Part shown: one piece after another, positions 52,325 through 60,862 of the stretch
Numbering within the stretch: the first letter of the stretch is position 1
Layout of the letters: each line of letters begins with the position of its first letter
Assembly: GCA_036389255.1 (NCBI GenBank)
Contig: DASVQI010000024.1
Location: forward strand, 620,001-684,000
Direction of reading: 5' to 3'
Length of the DNA: 64,000 nucleotides
From: JACVRN01 sp036389255
Lineage (GTDB): Bacteria; Acidobacteriota; Blastocatellia; Pyrinomonadales; Pyrinomonadaceae
The notes under the pieces: generated by a model
Seen by the model: only the letters and a program-made list of their open reading frames with translations
Databases searched by the model: none
Told to the model about the DNA's origin: nothing
Made by a program: the position numbers and the translations under genes

Positions 52325-54394
52325 TTATTTACTTTTACCATCCAGCTTGGCTTTTATTCTGGCCGTCTCGTCGGCGTTCGTAGAGAGCGTCAGAGCCTTT
52401 TGCCACGCGGCGCGGGCTTCCGTCGCCTTGCCCTGCTTCTGAAAGACATCGCCCAGATGCTCTTGAATGGTGGAAGAGGTGGGGTCGCGCCGCGCAGCCT
52501 CCTTCAGATTGCGCTCGGCCTCGTCCAGCTTGCCCAGCTTGAAATAGGCCCAGCCAAGGCTGTCCAGAAAAGAGGAGTTCGTAGGCTCTGCGCGCACGGC
52601 GCGTTGAATCATTTCGAGCGCTTCCGTCAATCGCTCGTTGCGCTCCACCAGAAAGTAGCCGAGGTTGTTAAGCGCGGTCGCGTTGTCCGGCTCCTTTTCC
52701 AGCACGCGGCGAATGGATGCCTCCGAGCCCTTCATGTCGCCCGCGCGCTCCTGCGCCGAAGCCAGCGTCAGAAGGGCCGCGTTCAGGAACTGCGGCTGTC
52801 CCTGCGGAACCATCTCCAATGCTTTACGCGCCGCCTCTACGGCCTCGCGCCCGCGACCCGCCTGCGTGTAGAGGTTCGAGATGTTCAGGTGAGTGTTGAA
52901 GTCCTGCGCCGAGCCTTTGAGTTGAGCGCGCAGCAGCGTGACCGCTTCATCCACCCGCCCGAGGTCTGTGAGCGTCTGTGCTTCCAGACTTATAAACTCC
53001 CCCTGAGTCGGGAAGTTCTTCTTGGCAGCATATATGGCCTGCAAAGCTTCGCGCCACTTCCCTTCGTTACGCAGCAAATCTATGTAGATAAAGTCCGGCG
53101 TAGGGTCTTCGCTGCCCATCACGCGCCGCATGCGGTTAATAGTGGCGACGGCATCGCTGGAACGGCCCGCGCTCTTTTGCAGGTTGACTATGCGCTGAAA
53201 GATTTCCGTAGCCATCTCACGTTCCTCTTCATCTGTCAGAGGCTGGTCTGAGAGGCCGCGATCCTTCAGCATCTCTTCATAGACGGCGGCCGCATCATTG
53301 TAGCGCTCCGCGTCCGAGAGAGTCGTCGCAAGCTCTACGCGAAGCTGCACGCGCTCTTCTGCGCTGATTCCCTTTCGCAGCAGACCGGCGCGCAGTGTCG
53401 CGGCAGCGTCGTCTATGCGACCGGCGCGGGCCTGTGCGCGTGCGAGCGCTCGCAGGGCCGTCAGATTCGACGGGCTGGCGTCCGATATGCGCTTCAGCTC
53501 GCTGATGGCGGCAGCATCGCCCGTGCCGCCCGCCGCGAGCGACTGGCTCAGAATATCCAGATACTCTTTGTTGTCCGGCTCAAGATAGAGCGCGCGTCGT
53601 ATGGCCTCGGTCGCCTCCTTGTAACGACCCGCGCGCATGTACGCCTGACTCAGCCGCGCTGCCGCAGATTCAGGCGACAGCTCACGACCGTTCGTGACCG
53701 CTTGATAAAAGCGCGGCTCAAGCGACCCCGGAGCGGCTGACCATTTCGTCCACGCTTCAATGGCTTCGTTCGTGCGGTCTGTGGCGAAATAGTACTCGCC
53801 CAGAAGAGCCCAGCCTTCCGCGTCGTTGGGATTGAGGCGCACGAGCTCGCGCAGTGACGCTATGGCCTTTTCAACCATGGGTGGAACGAGCTTCCCTTCG
53901 CGCAGGCCGCTCTTGATGACAAAGGTGCGTGACAGTATGCGGTGCGCGCCGAAGTTGTCGCGGTTGACGCCCACGGCGAGCGTGGCCTGACGCTCAGCCT
54001 CTTCAAAATCGTAAGGCGGATAATAGAAGGCGGCCCATGCCAGCGCCGTGTGAGCTTCCGCCAGCGTCGGGTCTAGCTGAGTTGATTCCTGAAAAGCCAG
54101 CTTGGCGCGGCGCAGGTTCGCGTCCACGTTCGAGCGCGTGATGGTAGCCAAAAATCGCTGGCCTTCCATCAGCTTCGCGTAGGCCGCAGCACGCCTTTCC
54201 CGGCCGGTTAAAGCCTTTCCGGTAGTCGGCTGATTCGTTTGCGAAGACCCGGCCAGAGCGTTGCCCGGAGTGGGTGTAGGCATGGGCCTTGGAGGCGGCA
54301 TAGTCGAGTCGCTTTGCGCGCTAACCAGATGTAAAGAACCTGCCGCTAAAAGAGCCAGAAGCGCGGCTGCGAGAGCTTTGGAAAAACTTTTCAA
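52325..54394 (-). CDS. Secreted tetratricopeptide-repeat protein
   Basis: A 689-aa exported protein: signal peptide (about 1-26, LLALLAAGSLHLVSAQ), a Pro/Thr linker, then a near-continuous solenoid of TPR-like helix pairs. Good copies include PTLAEAHTALAWAAFYYPPY, PNDAEGWALLGEYYFA, PDNATALNNLGYFLVERNE and PTNSSFLDSLGWAYFKLGK. Probably a periplasmic scaffold for protein or envelope complexes. Its ATG overlaps the upstream membrane gene's stop by 4 bp. Confidence 0.88.
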   Translation of the reverse strand: MKSFSKALAAALLALLAAGSLHLVSAQSDSTMPPPRPMPTPTPGNALAGSSQTNQPTTGKALTGRERRAAAYAKLMEGQRFLATITRSNVDANLRRAKLAFQESTQLDPTLAEAHTALAWAAFYYPPYDFEEAERQATLAVGVNRDNFGAHRILSRTFVIKSGLREGKLVPPMVEKAIASLRELVRLNPNDAEGWALLGEYYFATDRTNEAIEAWTKWSAAPGSLEPRFYQAVTNGRELSPESAAARLSQAYMRAGRYKEATEAIRRALYLEPDNKEYLDILSQSLAAGGTGDAAAISELKRISDASPSNLTALRALARAQARAGRIDDAAATLRAGLLRKGISAEERVQLRVELATTLSDAERYNDAAAVYEEMLKDRGLSDQPLTDEEEREMATEIFQRIVNLQKSAGRSSDAVATINRMRRVMGSEDPTPDFIYIDLLRNEGKWREALQAIYAAKKNFPTQGEFISLEAQTLTDLGRVDEAVTLLRAQLKGSAQDFNTHLNISNLYTQAGRGREAVEAARKALEMVPQGQPQFLNAALLTLASAQERAGDMKGSEASIRRVLEKEPDNATALNNLGYFLVERNERLTEALEMIQRAVRAEPTNSSFLDSLGWAYFKLGKLDEAERNLKEAARRDPTSSTIQEHLGDVFQKQGKATEARAAWQKALTLSTNADETARIKAKLDGKSK

Positions 54395-54921
54395 GCGACC
54401 CTGCCTTTCGCGGGCGTGTCGTTAGCATCGCCCGACTGTTGAATTCCGTGTACGACCCTTTGCCACGCGGCCCGCCTCGGGTAGCAGTAGATGAGAACCG
54501 CCAGCGCAGCTATCCCTATAAAGACCATGTTCGACGGGTCAACCGTCAGCATCATCAGAAAGAAGCCAAGGATGGAGATTAATCCTCCAAGCGCTGCTAC
54601 CTGAACGGTGGTGTTCTGCAAAGTTGCGAGCATGCCGGAGATTCCGCGCAGCGCGGCTATGTCCTGCAAGCGCATGGCCGCGAACCTTGTTCGACGCAGC
54701 GTGACGGCTCCTATGCCCAGCACGACGATGCTGATGCGTAAGAAGCCCACCAGCATGGAGTCCGGATTGCCGCTTCCCACCCTTGGAGCGCGACCCGTGA
54801 AGGCCACCGCAATCAGCGCGACCGTTAAGACTAAAAAAGCGCGCGTGACCGTAGCCGCCAGCCTGTGACGGCGCACCAGCTCGTTCTGCGTGCTCTGTGA
54901 TATTTGAGTTCGACTCTCCAT
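54391..54921 (-). CDS. Four-helix membrane protein, unknown function
   Basis: About 176 aa, start placed at ATG 54921 (MESRTQISQSTQ) with GGGAG 6 nt before it. The longer frame to 55068 runs through a transcription terminator and is not credible. Four hydrophobic segments (about 32-50, 65-80, 105-130, 135-152). Coupled to the TPR gene by a 4-bp overlap, so the two probably work together. I do not recognise a family. Confidence 0.75.
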   Translation of the reverse strand: MESRTQISQSTQNELVRRHRLAATVTRAFLVLTVALIAVAFTGRAPRVGSGNPDSMLVGFLRISIVVLGIGAVTLRRTRFAAMRLQDIAALRGISGMLATLQNTTVQVAALGGLISILGFFLMMLTVDPSNMVFIGIAALAVLIYCYPRRAAWQRVVHGIQQSGDANDTPAKGRVA

Positions 54922-55047
54922 CGGCTCCCGCTTTAGACGGACGCCTTCACATTCGGCGTCCGGGTTTTCGGCTTTATCAAAAATGCTATGTGGAAATTCT
55001 AACATCCGGCGGGCGAACAAGGCCAACAGCGCCACCGACAATAAAAG

Positions 55048-55087
55048 CAAAGCCCCGCGCTCTTCCATTGGGAAGCACGGGGCTTTG
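55048..55087 (-). terminator. Terminator after the BamD-like gene
   Basis: Stem CAAAGCCCCG / CGGGGCTTTG with inner CTTCC/GGAAG pairing. On the minus strand followed by CTTTTATTG. A second small hairpin (TAAAAGC/GCTTTTA) lies just before it. Confidence 0.88.
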
Positions 55088-55144
55088 GATTGCTCCGGCG
55101 TTCGTAAAAGCCTACTCAGCTTTTACGAAGCGTCTCTCTATCGC

Positions 55145-56740
55145 TTACGGCCTTGTGCCTGTTGTAGTGCTCGCAGGCGCAGTAGTCGTCGTCGGAGGAG
55201 TCGAAGTCGGATTGCCGGACTGCTGCGGCGTCAGACTGACTCCGCCCTGCCCCGAAGCGGGCGCTGGCCTCGCCTGTGCCGGGGCGCGACGATTGAGGGG
55301 CGCGGTCACGGGTATAGAGCTGTCCGGGAGCGAGCCCTGATTCGCTATGACCTGATCGAGAAGGTCGCCCTTTTCCTTGTCCTTGCTGATGAGAACGCCG
55401 TTCTTATCAACCGTGACGTTGGCGTAGCCCGTGACTTCCGTCAAAAGCTTTGCGACCATGCCCGGCTTCTCGGGCTCAGGAATCTTGCTCTTGATGGGGT
55501 CGGGGTCAGGAATCGGCGCGCCTATAATCTGCAACTGCTCCTTGGCCTTTTCGGCATACTCGCTGTTGGGGAAATCGCGCACGATGCGCTGGTAATACTT
55601 GGCGGCCTCGTCCGTCTCCTCCTCCTGCTGGTACGTGTAGCCGTAGCGGAAAAGCACTTCCGCCATCCATGTGAAGTTCGGATACTTTTCGACTATCTCG
55701 CGCAGGCGCGACTGCGCACCCTTCAAGCCGCCCTTGCCGCCCTTGTAGCGAGCGTCCAAATAGAAGCGCGCAATCTGAAGATTGTGCATGGCCAGATTGT
55801 CCTGCACCTCGCGCAAGCGAAGCTCAACGTCCGTGCGTAGGTTCGTGTTCGGGAACTGCTGCAAGAGAGCCTTGAGTCGCTGCTCTGCCTTTCGCGCGTG
55901 CGACACGTCGCGGTCAGACAGGCCCATCTGACGCATCTCGCTTTCAGCGACCTTGAGCATGGCGTCGTCCGAGAGCGGGTGAGTCGGGAAGAAGGTCAGC
56001 CAGTCCTGATACGAAGCCGCAGCCTGTATGAGCGCCGAAGTTGTGCCTTCCAGATAGAAAGAGTCGGCTATGGCAAGCTTGGCCATGGGCAGATACTGCG
56101 AATCCGGGTAGGCCGTGATAATAGTGCTGAAGAGATAACGACCGGTTTCGAAGCGGCCTTTACGAACCTCGTGCGCGGCCTCTTCGAAGAGCACACGGTC
56201 GCGTCCGGGGGCAATCGTAGAAGTCAGCTCTTCGTACTTATCGTCATCGCCGCCGCCGAAGAGAAGGAATCTCTTCTTCTTCTTACCCCTTCTGATTCCC
56301 GTCTCGGTGCCAGCATTGCTGCGCTGGGTTGCCGTCTCGCGCAGGGCCGTCTGTACGCGCGTCTCCAAGTCGTTTGTAGAGGTTTCAAGCTTCTCAATCT
56401 GTTCCGTCTCGACTCTTTCGGAGCGTTGCAGCTTGGCGATTGTATTGTTGACCTCGCTCAGAATGGAGCCGGCCTCTTTCTCCATGCCGCGAAGACGTTC
56501 GCGCGGGTCGTCGGCCGTCTTTTCACTCTTGTCCTGAGCGTTAAAGCCCGCGAGGGCACCGTTCAAAGAGCGTCGCATCGCGTCAAGGCGCGAGCGCAGT
56601 ACCTCTAAACGCTGATTGGGCGTGGCGTCGCTGCCCGCCTGCTGCGTACCGCTCTGCTGCCCCAACACTGAGACGGGAGCGGAAACCGACATAAAAAGTA
56701 TCGCGCAGATAGCGACCGATGCGACAAGGCGTCTGTACAT
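55145..56740 (-). CDS. BamD/YfiO-like outer-membrane assembly protein
   Basis: About 531 aa. Start set at ATG 56740, with GGAGG 8 nt upstream; the ATG at 56755 is part of that ribosome-site region. Signal peptide (about 1-27) without an obvious lipobox Cys. A coiled-coil stretch (about 40-130) and a basic Gly/Lys patch (RRGKKKKRF) follow, then the BamD-type TPR domain (about 165-400: EEAAHEVRKGRFETGRYLFS, TAYPDSQYLPMAKLAIADSF, YQRIVRDFPNSEYAEKA). A Pro/Thr-rich tail of about 100 residues ends the protein. Longer than typical BamD on both sides. Confidence 0.83.
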   Translation of the reverse strand: MYRRLVASVAICAILFMSVSAPVSVLGQQSGTQQAGSDATPNQRLEVLRSRLDAMRRSLNGALAGFNAQDKSEKTADDPRERLRGMEKEAGSILSEVNNTIAKLQRSERVETEQIEKLETSTNDLETRVQTALRETATQRSNAGTETGIRRGKKKKRFLLFGGGDDDKYEELTSTIAPGRDRVLFEEAAHEVRKGRFETGRYLFSTIITAYPDSQYLPMAKLAIADSFYLEGTTSALIQAAASYQDWLTFFPTHPLSDDAMLKVAESEMRQMGLSDRDVSHARKAEQRLKALLQQFPNTNLRTDVELRLREVQDNLAMHNLQIARFYLDARYKGGKGGLKGAQSRLREIVEKYPNFTWMAEVLFRYGYTYQQEEETDEAAKYYQRIVRDFPNSEYAEKAKEQLQIIGAPIPDPDPIKSKIPEPEKPGMVAKLLTEVTGYANVTVDKNGVLISKDKEKGDLLDQVIANQGSLPDSSIPVTAPLNRRAPAQARPAPASGQGGVSLTPQQSGNPTSTPPTTTTAPASTTTGTRP

Positions 56741-56758
56741 TAATAAAACCTCCAAAAA

Positions 56759-56841
56759 CAGTGATGAGTGCTAAGTGACAAGTGACTAGCAAGAAGAAGA
56801 GCTTTTATCTTGTCACTCGTCACTCTTCACTTGTCACTGCA
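56759..56841. repeat. Heptamer-arm hairpin element (GTGACGA class), copy 3
   Basis: Left arm CAGTGATGAGTGCTAAGTGA plus CAAGTGAC, loop AGCAAGAAGAAGAGCTTTTA, right arm TTGTCACTCGTCACTCTTCA plus CTTGTCACTG. It fills the rpe to bamD gap. Confidence 0.92.
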
Positions 56842-56843
56842 TT

Positions 56844-57506
56844 TCAGACCCATTCGACTGTGGCTTCGCGCAGTTCGCGCACGGCCTGAGCCGGGTCTGG
56901 TGTGTTGAAGACGGCTGAACCGGCGACGATGATTTCGGCCCCGGCGGCAACCACATCCGTAATATTCGAGCGGTCTATGCCGCCGTCAATTTCTATTCGC
57001 GTCGCAAGGCGGCGCTCGTCAATCATGGCACGCAGCCGCCGCAGCTTATCGAGCGAAGTCCTTATAAATTTTTGCCCGCCGAAGCCCGGATTGACTGACA
57101 TCAGCAACACGAAGTCAGCGAAAGGCAGAGCCTCTTCTAAAGAGACAAGCGGAGTCGCGGGATTGATGGCCACCCCGGCCATCGCGCCTTTAGATTTTAT
57201 TGCCGAGAGCGTCCGGTTGATGTGCGGGTCAATCTCAACGTGGACGGAAACCATCTGTGCGCCCGCTTCCACGAACTGCTCAGCGTAGCGACCGGGCTCT
57301 TCAATCATCAGATGCGCGTCCACGGTCAGGCGCGTGGCCCGCGACACGGCTTTGACCACGGGCAGCCCGACCGTGATGTTCGGCACGAAATGGCCGTCCA
57401 TCACGTCCACGTGAACCACACTTGCGCCGCCACGCTCTACGGCGCTTATCTCTTCGCCCAGCCGCGCAAAGTCGGCAGAAAGGATTGAAGGGGCAATCTC
57501 AACCAT
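56844..57506 (-). CDS. rpe: Ribulose-phosphate 3-epimerase
   Basis: Pentose phosphate enzyme, 220 aa. IAPSILSADFARLGEEI at the N-terminus, VDVMDGHFVPNITVG with metal His/Asp, VDAHLMIEEP, SVNPGFGGQKFI near 138 and EIDGGIDRSN near 173. TIM barrel. It follows the PASTA gene on the same strand. Confidence 0.95.
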   Translation of the reverse strand: MVEIAPSILSADFARLGEEISAVERGGASVVHVDVMDGHFVPNITVGLPVVKAVSRATRLTVDAHLMIEEPGRYAEQFVEAGAQMVSVHVEIDPHINRTLSAIKSKGAMAGVAINPATPLVSLEEALPFADFVLLMSVNPGFGGQKFIRTSLDKLRRLRAMIDERRLATRIEIDGGIDRSNITDVVAAGAEIIVAGSAVFNTPDPAQAVRELREATVEWV

Positions 57507-57507
57507 T

Positions 57508-57606
57508 CTTAAGAGTCCGGAGAGTCTGTAGAGTCTGTAGAGTCTGTAGAGTCAAGAAGCGTTCTTCTCTATAGACTCTCTAGACTCTCCGGACTCTCTA
57601 GACTCT
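57508..57606. repeat. Nonamer-arm hairpin element 3 (GAGAGTCYG class)
   Basis: Left arm GAGTCCGGA GAGTCTGTA GAGTCTGTA GAGTCTGTA, loop CAAGAAGCGTTCTTCTCTAT, right arm GACTCTCTA GACTCTCCG GACTCTCTA GACTC. It fills the gap between the PASTA gene and rpe. Confidence 0.92.
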
Positions 57607-57608
57607 TC

Positions 57609-58298
57609 TCAGGGTCGCGTGTTGCTGCCCGGATTAAAGGGCGGCGTAGTGACAGGCGGTCGCCTGTTGGCGTTCGAGTTGTTGCCTGTGCGATTGCTGT
57701 TGTTCGCCGTGACGGGCGCGTTTCGATTGTTGGCGTTCACCGCCGGGCGATTGGCGTTTCCGTTACGATTATTAGCGTTATTCGCGTTTCGATTATTGCT
57801 GTTATTGGCGTTCTTGTTCTTATTCTTGTTGCGGTTGTTCTGATTCTGGTTCGCGTTCTGATTATTGGCCGCGCCGGGTTGCGTCTCGTTCTGGTTGCCG
57901 TCCTCTTTATTCTCTTCCGATTCCTGCTTTTTCTCTTCGGTCTGATTGGCGACGCTGGTGGAGACTTCGCCCTCTTTGGCCTGCGCGCGGCTGATGTCAA
58001 CGGCTACGGTCTGGCCGGTCTTGACGACTTCGTCCGGGTGCGGCAGTTGAAGCAGAACCGAGTCGGGTTTTACTTCTGCGCTGTAGCGCGTGGCGCGGAC
58101 GCGCATGTTCAGGCCAGCGCGCGTCAGCTCATCTTCGGCGGCCTGCCTATCCTTGCCAAGGATGTTCGGCACTTTGACTTCCGGGCTTCGCAGGCTCAGA
58201 TAAACCGTGCCCGTCATGCCGAAGATGAAAGCCAGAGCGATGGCGATAATAATTCCAAGCCTGCCGAAGGCCGACCAGGCCCGCCTGAATAAACTCAC
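57609..58298 (-). CDS. Single-PASTA membrane protein with Asn-rich tail
   Basis: A 229-aa protein: short basic cytoplasmic N-terminus, one membrane helix (about 13-33, LGIIIAIALAFIFGMTGTVY), one PASTA domain (about 37-105, VPNILGKDRQAAEDELTRAG) and a low-complexity tail dominated by Asn, Arg and Gln (about 120-229). PASTA domains bind muropeptides or lipid II in kinases and PBPs; no kinase or PBP domain is present. It sits between rsmB and rpe, where many bacteria carry a PASTA kinase gene. Confidence 0.82.
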   Translation of the reverse strand: MSLFRRAWSAFGRLGIIIAIALAFIFGMTGTVYLSLRSPEVKVPNILGKDRQAAEDELTRAGLNMRVRATRYSAEVKPDSVLLQLPHPDEVVKTGQTVAVDISRAQAKEGEVSTSVANQTEEKKQESEENKEDGNQNETQPGAANNQNANQNQNNRNKNKNKNANNSNNRNANNANNRNGNANRPAVNANNRNAPVTANNSNRTGNNSNANRRPPVTTPPFNPGSNTRP

Positions 58299-58454
58299 AA
58301 CCTATCTCGTTTGCCTTTCGGGATTTCCCGCCTGTCACGCGCCGGGGAGCTTGCGCGAGCGCGTCGGGTTGACGCATTAAGACCGTGCAGTCTAACACCC
58401 GCACGTTTCACTCAGCAAGCCGCAAAAGACGGACGCAAGCTCCAGCGCGGCCCG

Positions 58455-59834
58455 TCATACTCGCTCAAGTGCCGCAATGTAGAAGCCGTCGGCCCCGTCC
58501 CTGTGCGGCCAGACGCGAGCCGAGCCGTCTTCGTGTCTCAGAGAGCCAGTCACGTTGACGCTCAAACGCCTCCACCCGCTCTCGGCCTCAAGAAATTGTA
58601 CCACCACCTGCTCGTTCTCTTCCGGCTCCACCGAGCAGGTCGAATAAATCAGGCGGCCTCCCGGCCTCACGGCCCTCGCGGTATTCCGTAAAATGCGCAA
58701 TTGCACCGCTTGCAGCGCTTGTATGTCCTCTGCTCTGATGCGCCACCTGATTTCAGGGTTGCGCCTGAGCGTGCCGGTTCCCGTACACGGCGCGTCCACC
58801 AGCGCCCTGTCAAAAGTCTCAGGAGCAAAAGGCAGAGAGCGCCCGGCATCATGCACAATCGCCCGCACGCTCTTAAGATGCTGGCGCTCGCAAGCCTCCC
58901 TGAGCGCGTTCAGGCGGTGGCGATGAAAATCCCCGGCCACGACCAGCGCCCCGTCCTTCGCAAGCCCCGCTATGTGAGTGGTCTTGCTGCCGGGCGCGGC
59001 GCAGGCGTCCAGCACACGCTCTCCCTTTTGCGCGCCCAGCGCGTGCGCCACCAACTGCGATGCCTCGTCCTGAAGATAGATGCGCCCCTTCTGCGCCATG
59101 CCGCGAACCAACCCGGAAGCCCCGCTTATTCGCCATGCTCCGGGCGCAATCCCGGAGGCTTCGACCTGCGCGCCCGCAGCCCGCAACTCTTCCAGCACAG
59201 CTTCGCCGTCTTCGCCGCTCTGAGAGATGCGAAAGGCCACGGGCGGCGCGAGGTTGTTGGCCTCCGCAAACTTCTCCGTCTCTTCCAGCCCGAGAGAATT
59301 CGCCCAGCGCCTTATGAGCCACACGGGATGAGAGCACTTGACGGCGACTCTTTCAAACGGGTCTTGAATCTCTGCCGAAGGGTCGTAGCCGGGCTCGCGC
59401 GCGGCCCTTCTGAGCGCGGCATTTATCAGAGGCGCGGCTGAGCGCACGCGCCTCATGTGCGCAAGGTTGACGGCCTCGTTGACTACGGCTGAAGGCGGGA
59501 TGCGCGAGAGAAAGCGTAGCTGGTAAAGCCCCATGCGGAGCGTGATAAGCACGGGAGCATCCAGCTTCCCTGCGCTCCTGCCCGTGTAATGCTCTATCAG
59601 ACAGTCCAGCCAGAGCCGCCAGCGCAGGACGCCCAGCACAATCTCGTAAGAGAGGGCGCGGTCTTCCGCTCGAAGCCCTGCCTCGTGCGAGGCCAGAAGC
59701 ACGGACGCGTAAGCATCCTCTTCTTCAACGCGCCGCAGGATTTCAAAGGCGGTCAGCCGGGCAGGCGAAACCTTTCGCGCGCCGGATGGCTTTCCGGCTC
59801 GACCTTCTTTCGCGCCCCCCTGGCCCGCATTCAT
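58455..59834 (-). CDS. rsmB: 16S rRNA m5C967 methyltransferase RsmB
   Basis: A 459-aa protein: NusB-like N-terminal RNA-binding domain (about 25-160) and C-terminal SAM methyltransferase. LDACAAPGSKTTHIAGLAKD near 270 binds SAM; the catalytic Cys pair is in VDAPCTGTGTLRRNPEIRW and IYSTCSVEPEENE. Its start overlaps the fmt stop by 4 bp. The N-terminal 20 residues are a basic, Gly-rich extension. Confidence 0.93.
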   Translation of the reverse strand: MNAGQGGAKEGRAGKPSGARKVSPARLTAFEILRRVEEEDAYASVLLASHEAGLRAEDRALSYEIVLGVLRWRLWLDCLIEHYTGRSAGKLDAPVLITLRMGLYQLRFLSRIPPSAVVNEAVNLAHMRRVRSAAPLINAALRRAAREPGYDPSAEIQDPFERVAVKCSHPVWLIRRWANSLGLEETEKFAEANNLAPPVAFRISQSGEDGEAVLEELRAAGAQVEASGIAPGAWRISGASGLVRGMAQKGRIYLQDEASQLVAHALGAQKGERVLDACAAPGSKTTHIAGLAKDGALVVAGDFHRHRLNALREACERQHLKSVRAIVHDAGRSLPFAPETFDRALVDAPCTGTGTLRRNPEIRWRIRAEDIQALQAVQLRILRNTARAVRPGGRLIYSTCSVEPEENEQVVVQFLEAESGWRRLSVNVTGSLRHEDGSARVWPHRDGADGFYIAALERV

Positions 59835-60757
59835 CCGAGCCTCTCGCCCGCGCTCACGTGCGCTCCGTTCAGAAAATCTCTGACAGCCATGCGCCGCTTC
59901 CCTTCCGGCTGAACTTCAAGAAGACGCAGGGCCGTGCCATCGCCGCAAGCTACGCGAAGCTCGTCGCCCTGAGCCTCAACTATCTCCCCGCAGGCAGCGC
60001 GTCCTTCATCATCGTGTGCCTCCGCGCGCCAGATGACCAGACGCCGAGAGTGATAGCTTGTGAAAGCATTCGGCCACGGTTGAAAGCCGCGCACGCGCCG
60101 CTCAAGCTGCGAGGCGTCCAGAGCCCAGTCAATGAGGCCGTCTTCACGCTTGAGCATGGGAGCAAACGTGGCCTTCTCTTCGTCCTGCGCTCGCGGCTCA
60201 ATCTCGTCAAGACGGCGAAGCGTCTCACTCAAAAGCTCCGCGCCCAACTCTGAGAGCCTAATCATAAGCTCGGGCGCAGTCTCCGTCTCAAGGATTCTCT
60301 CTTCGCGCTGAAGCAGAATGGAGCCCGTGTCCAGCCCTTCGTCCATCTGCATAGTCGTGACGCCGGTGCGGGTTTCGCCACGCGCTATGGCCCAGTTGAC
60401 GGGAGCAGCGCCGCGATAAAAGGGGAGCAGAGAGAAATGCACGTTGATGCATCCACGGGCAGGCGCGTCGAGGAAGGGCGGCGGAAGAATGCGGCCGTAA
60501 GCAACTACGACAGCCGCATCCGCTTTACAGGAAGAGAACTCCGCGAGCGCCTCCGCCGTTCTTATCTTCGCGGGCTGGTGAACAGTCAGGCCGTTCCGTA
60601 GGGCGAACTCTTTGACGGGCGGCTGGTGCAGCCGGTTGCCACGGCCAGCCGGCCGGTCGGGCTGCGTCCACACAGCCGCCACCTCATGACCGTCCTCAAG
60701 ACAACGCCTCAAGGTAGGCACTGCGGCATCCGGCGTTCCCATGAAAATCAAACGCAT
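59831..60757 (-). CDS. fmt: Methionyl-tRNA formyltransferase
   Basis: Formylates initiator Met-tRNA, about 308 aa. Start at ATG 60757 (MRLIFMGTPDAAVPTLRRCL); the frame to 60811 would translate part of a repeat arm. Catalytic Asn/His/Asp region in INVHFSLLPFYRGAAPVNWA and TGVTTMQMDEGLDTGSIL. Coupled to rsmB; def lies 3 kb away rather than adjacent. Confidence 0.94.
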   Translation of the reverse strand: MRLIFMGTPDAAVPTLRRCLEDGHEVAAVWTQPDRPAGRGNRLHQPPVKEFALRNGLTVHQPAKIRTAEALAEFSSCKADAAVVVAYGRILPPPFLDAPARGCINVHFSLLPFYRGAAPVNWAIARGETRTGVTTMQMDEGLDTGSILLQREERILETETAPELMIRLSELGAELLSETLRRLDEIEPRAQDEEKATFAPMLKREDGLIDWALDASQLERRVRGFQPWPNAFTSYHSRRLVIWRAEAHDDEGRAACGEIVEAQGDELRVACGDGTALRLLEVQPEGKRRMAVRDFLNGAHVSAGERLG

Positions 60758-60765
60758 AGAGAAAA

Positions 60766-60862
60766 ATGGGTGACGGGTGTCAGGCGACGGGTGCCGGGGA
60801 AAGAAAATCAAGCTCTCTTTCTTTTACCCGTAACCCGTTACCTGACACCCGTCGCCCCTGTC
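60766..60862. repeat. Heptamer-arm hairpin element (GGGTGTC class)
   Basis: Left arm GGGTGACGGGTGTCAGGCGA plus CGGGTGCCG, loop AAAGAAAATCAAGCTCTCTT, right arm ACCCGTAACCCGTTACCTGA plus CACCCGTCGCCC. Its outer edge meets the stop of the next gene at 60863. Confidence 0.9.

Noticed and set aside
54922..55068. Extended N-terminus of the membrane protein before 54921
   Set aside because: It would be translated from the BamD gene's terminator hairpin; a good ribosome site precedes 54921.
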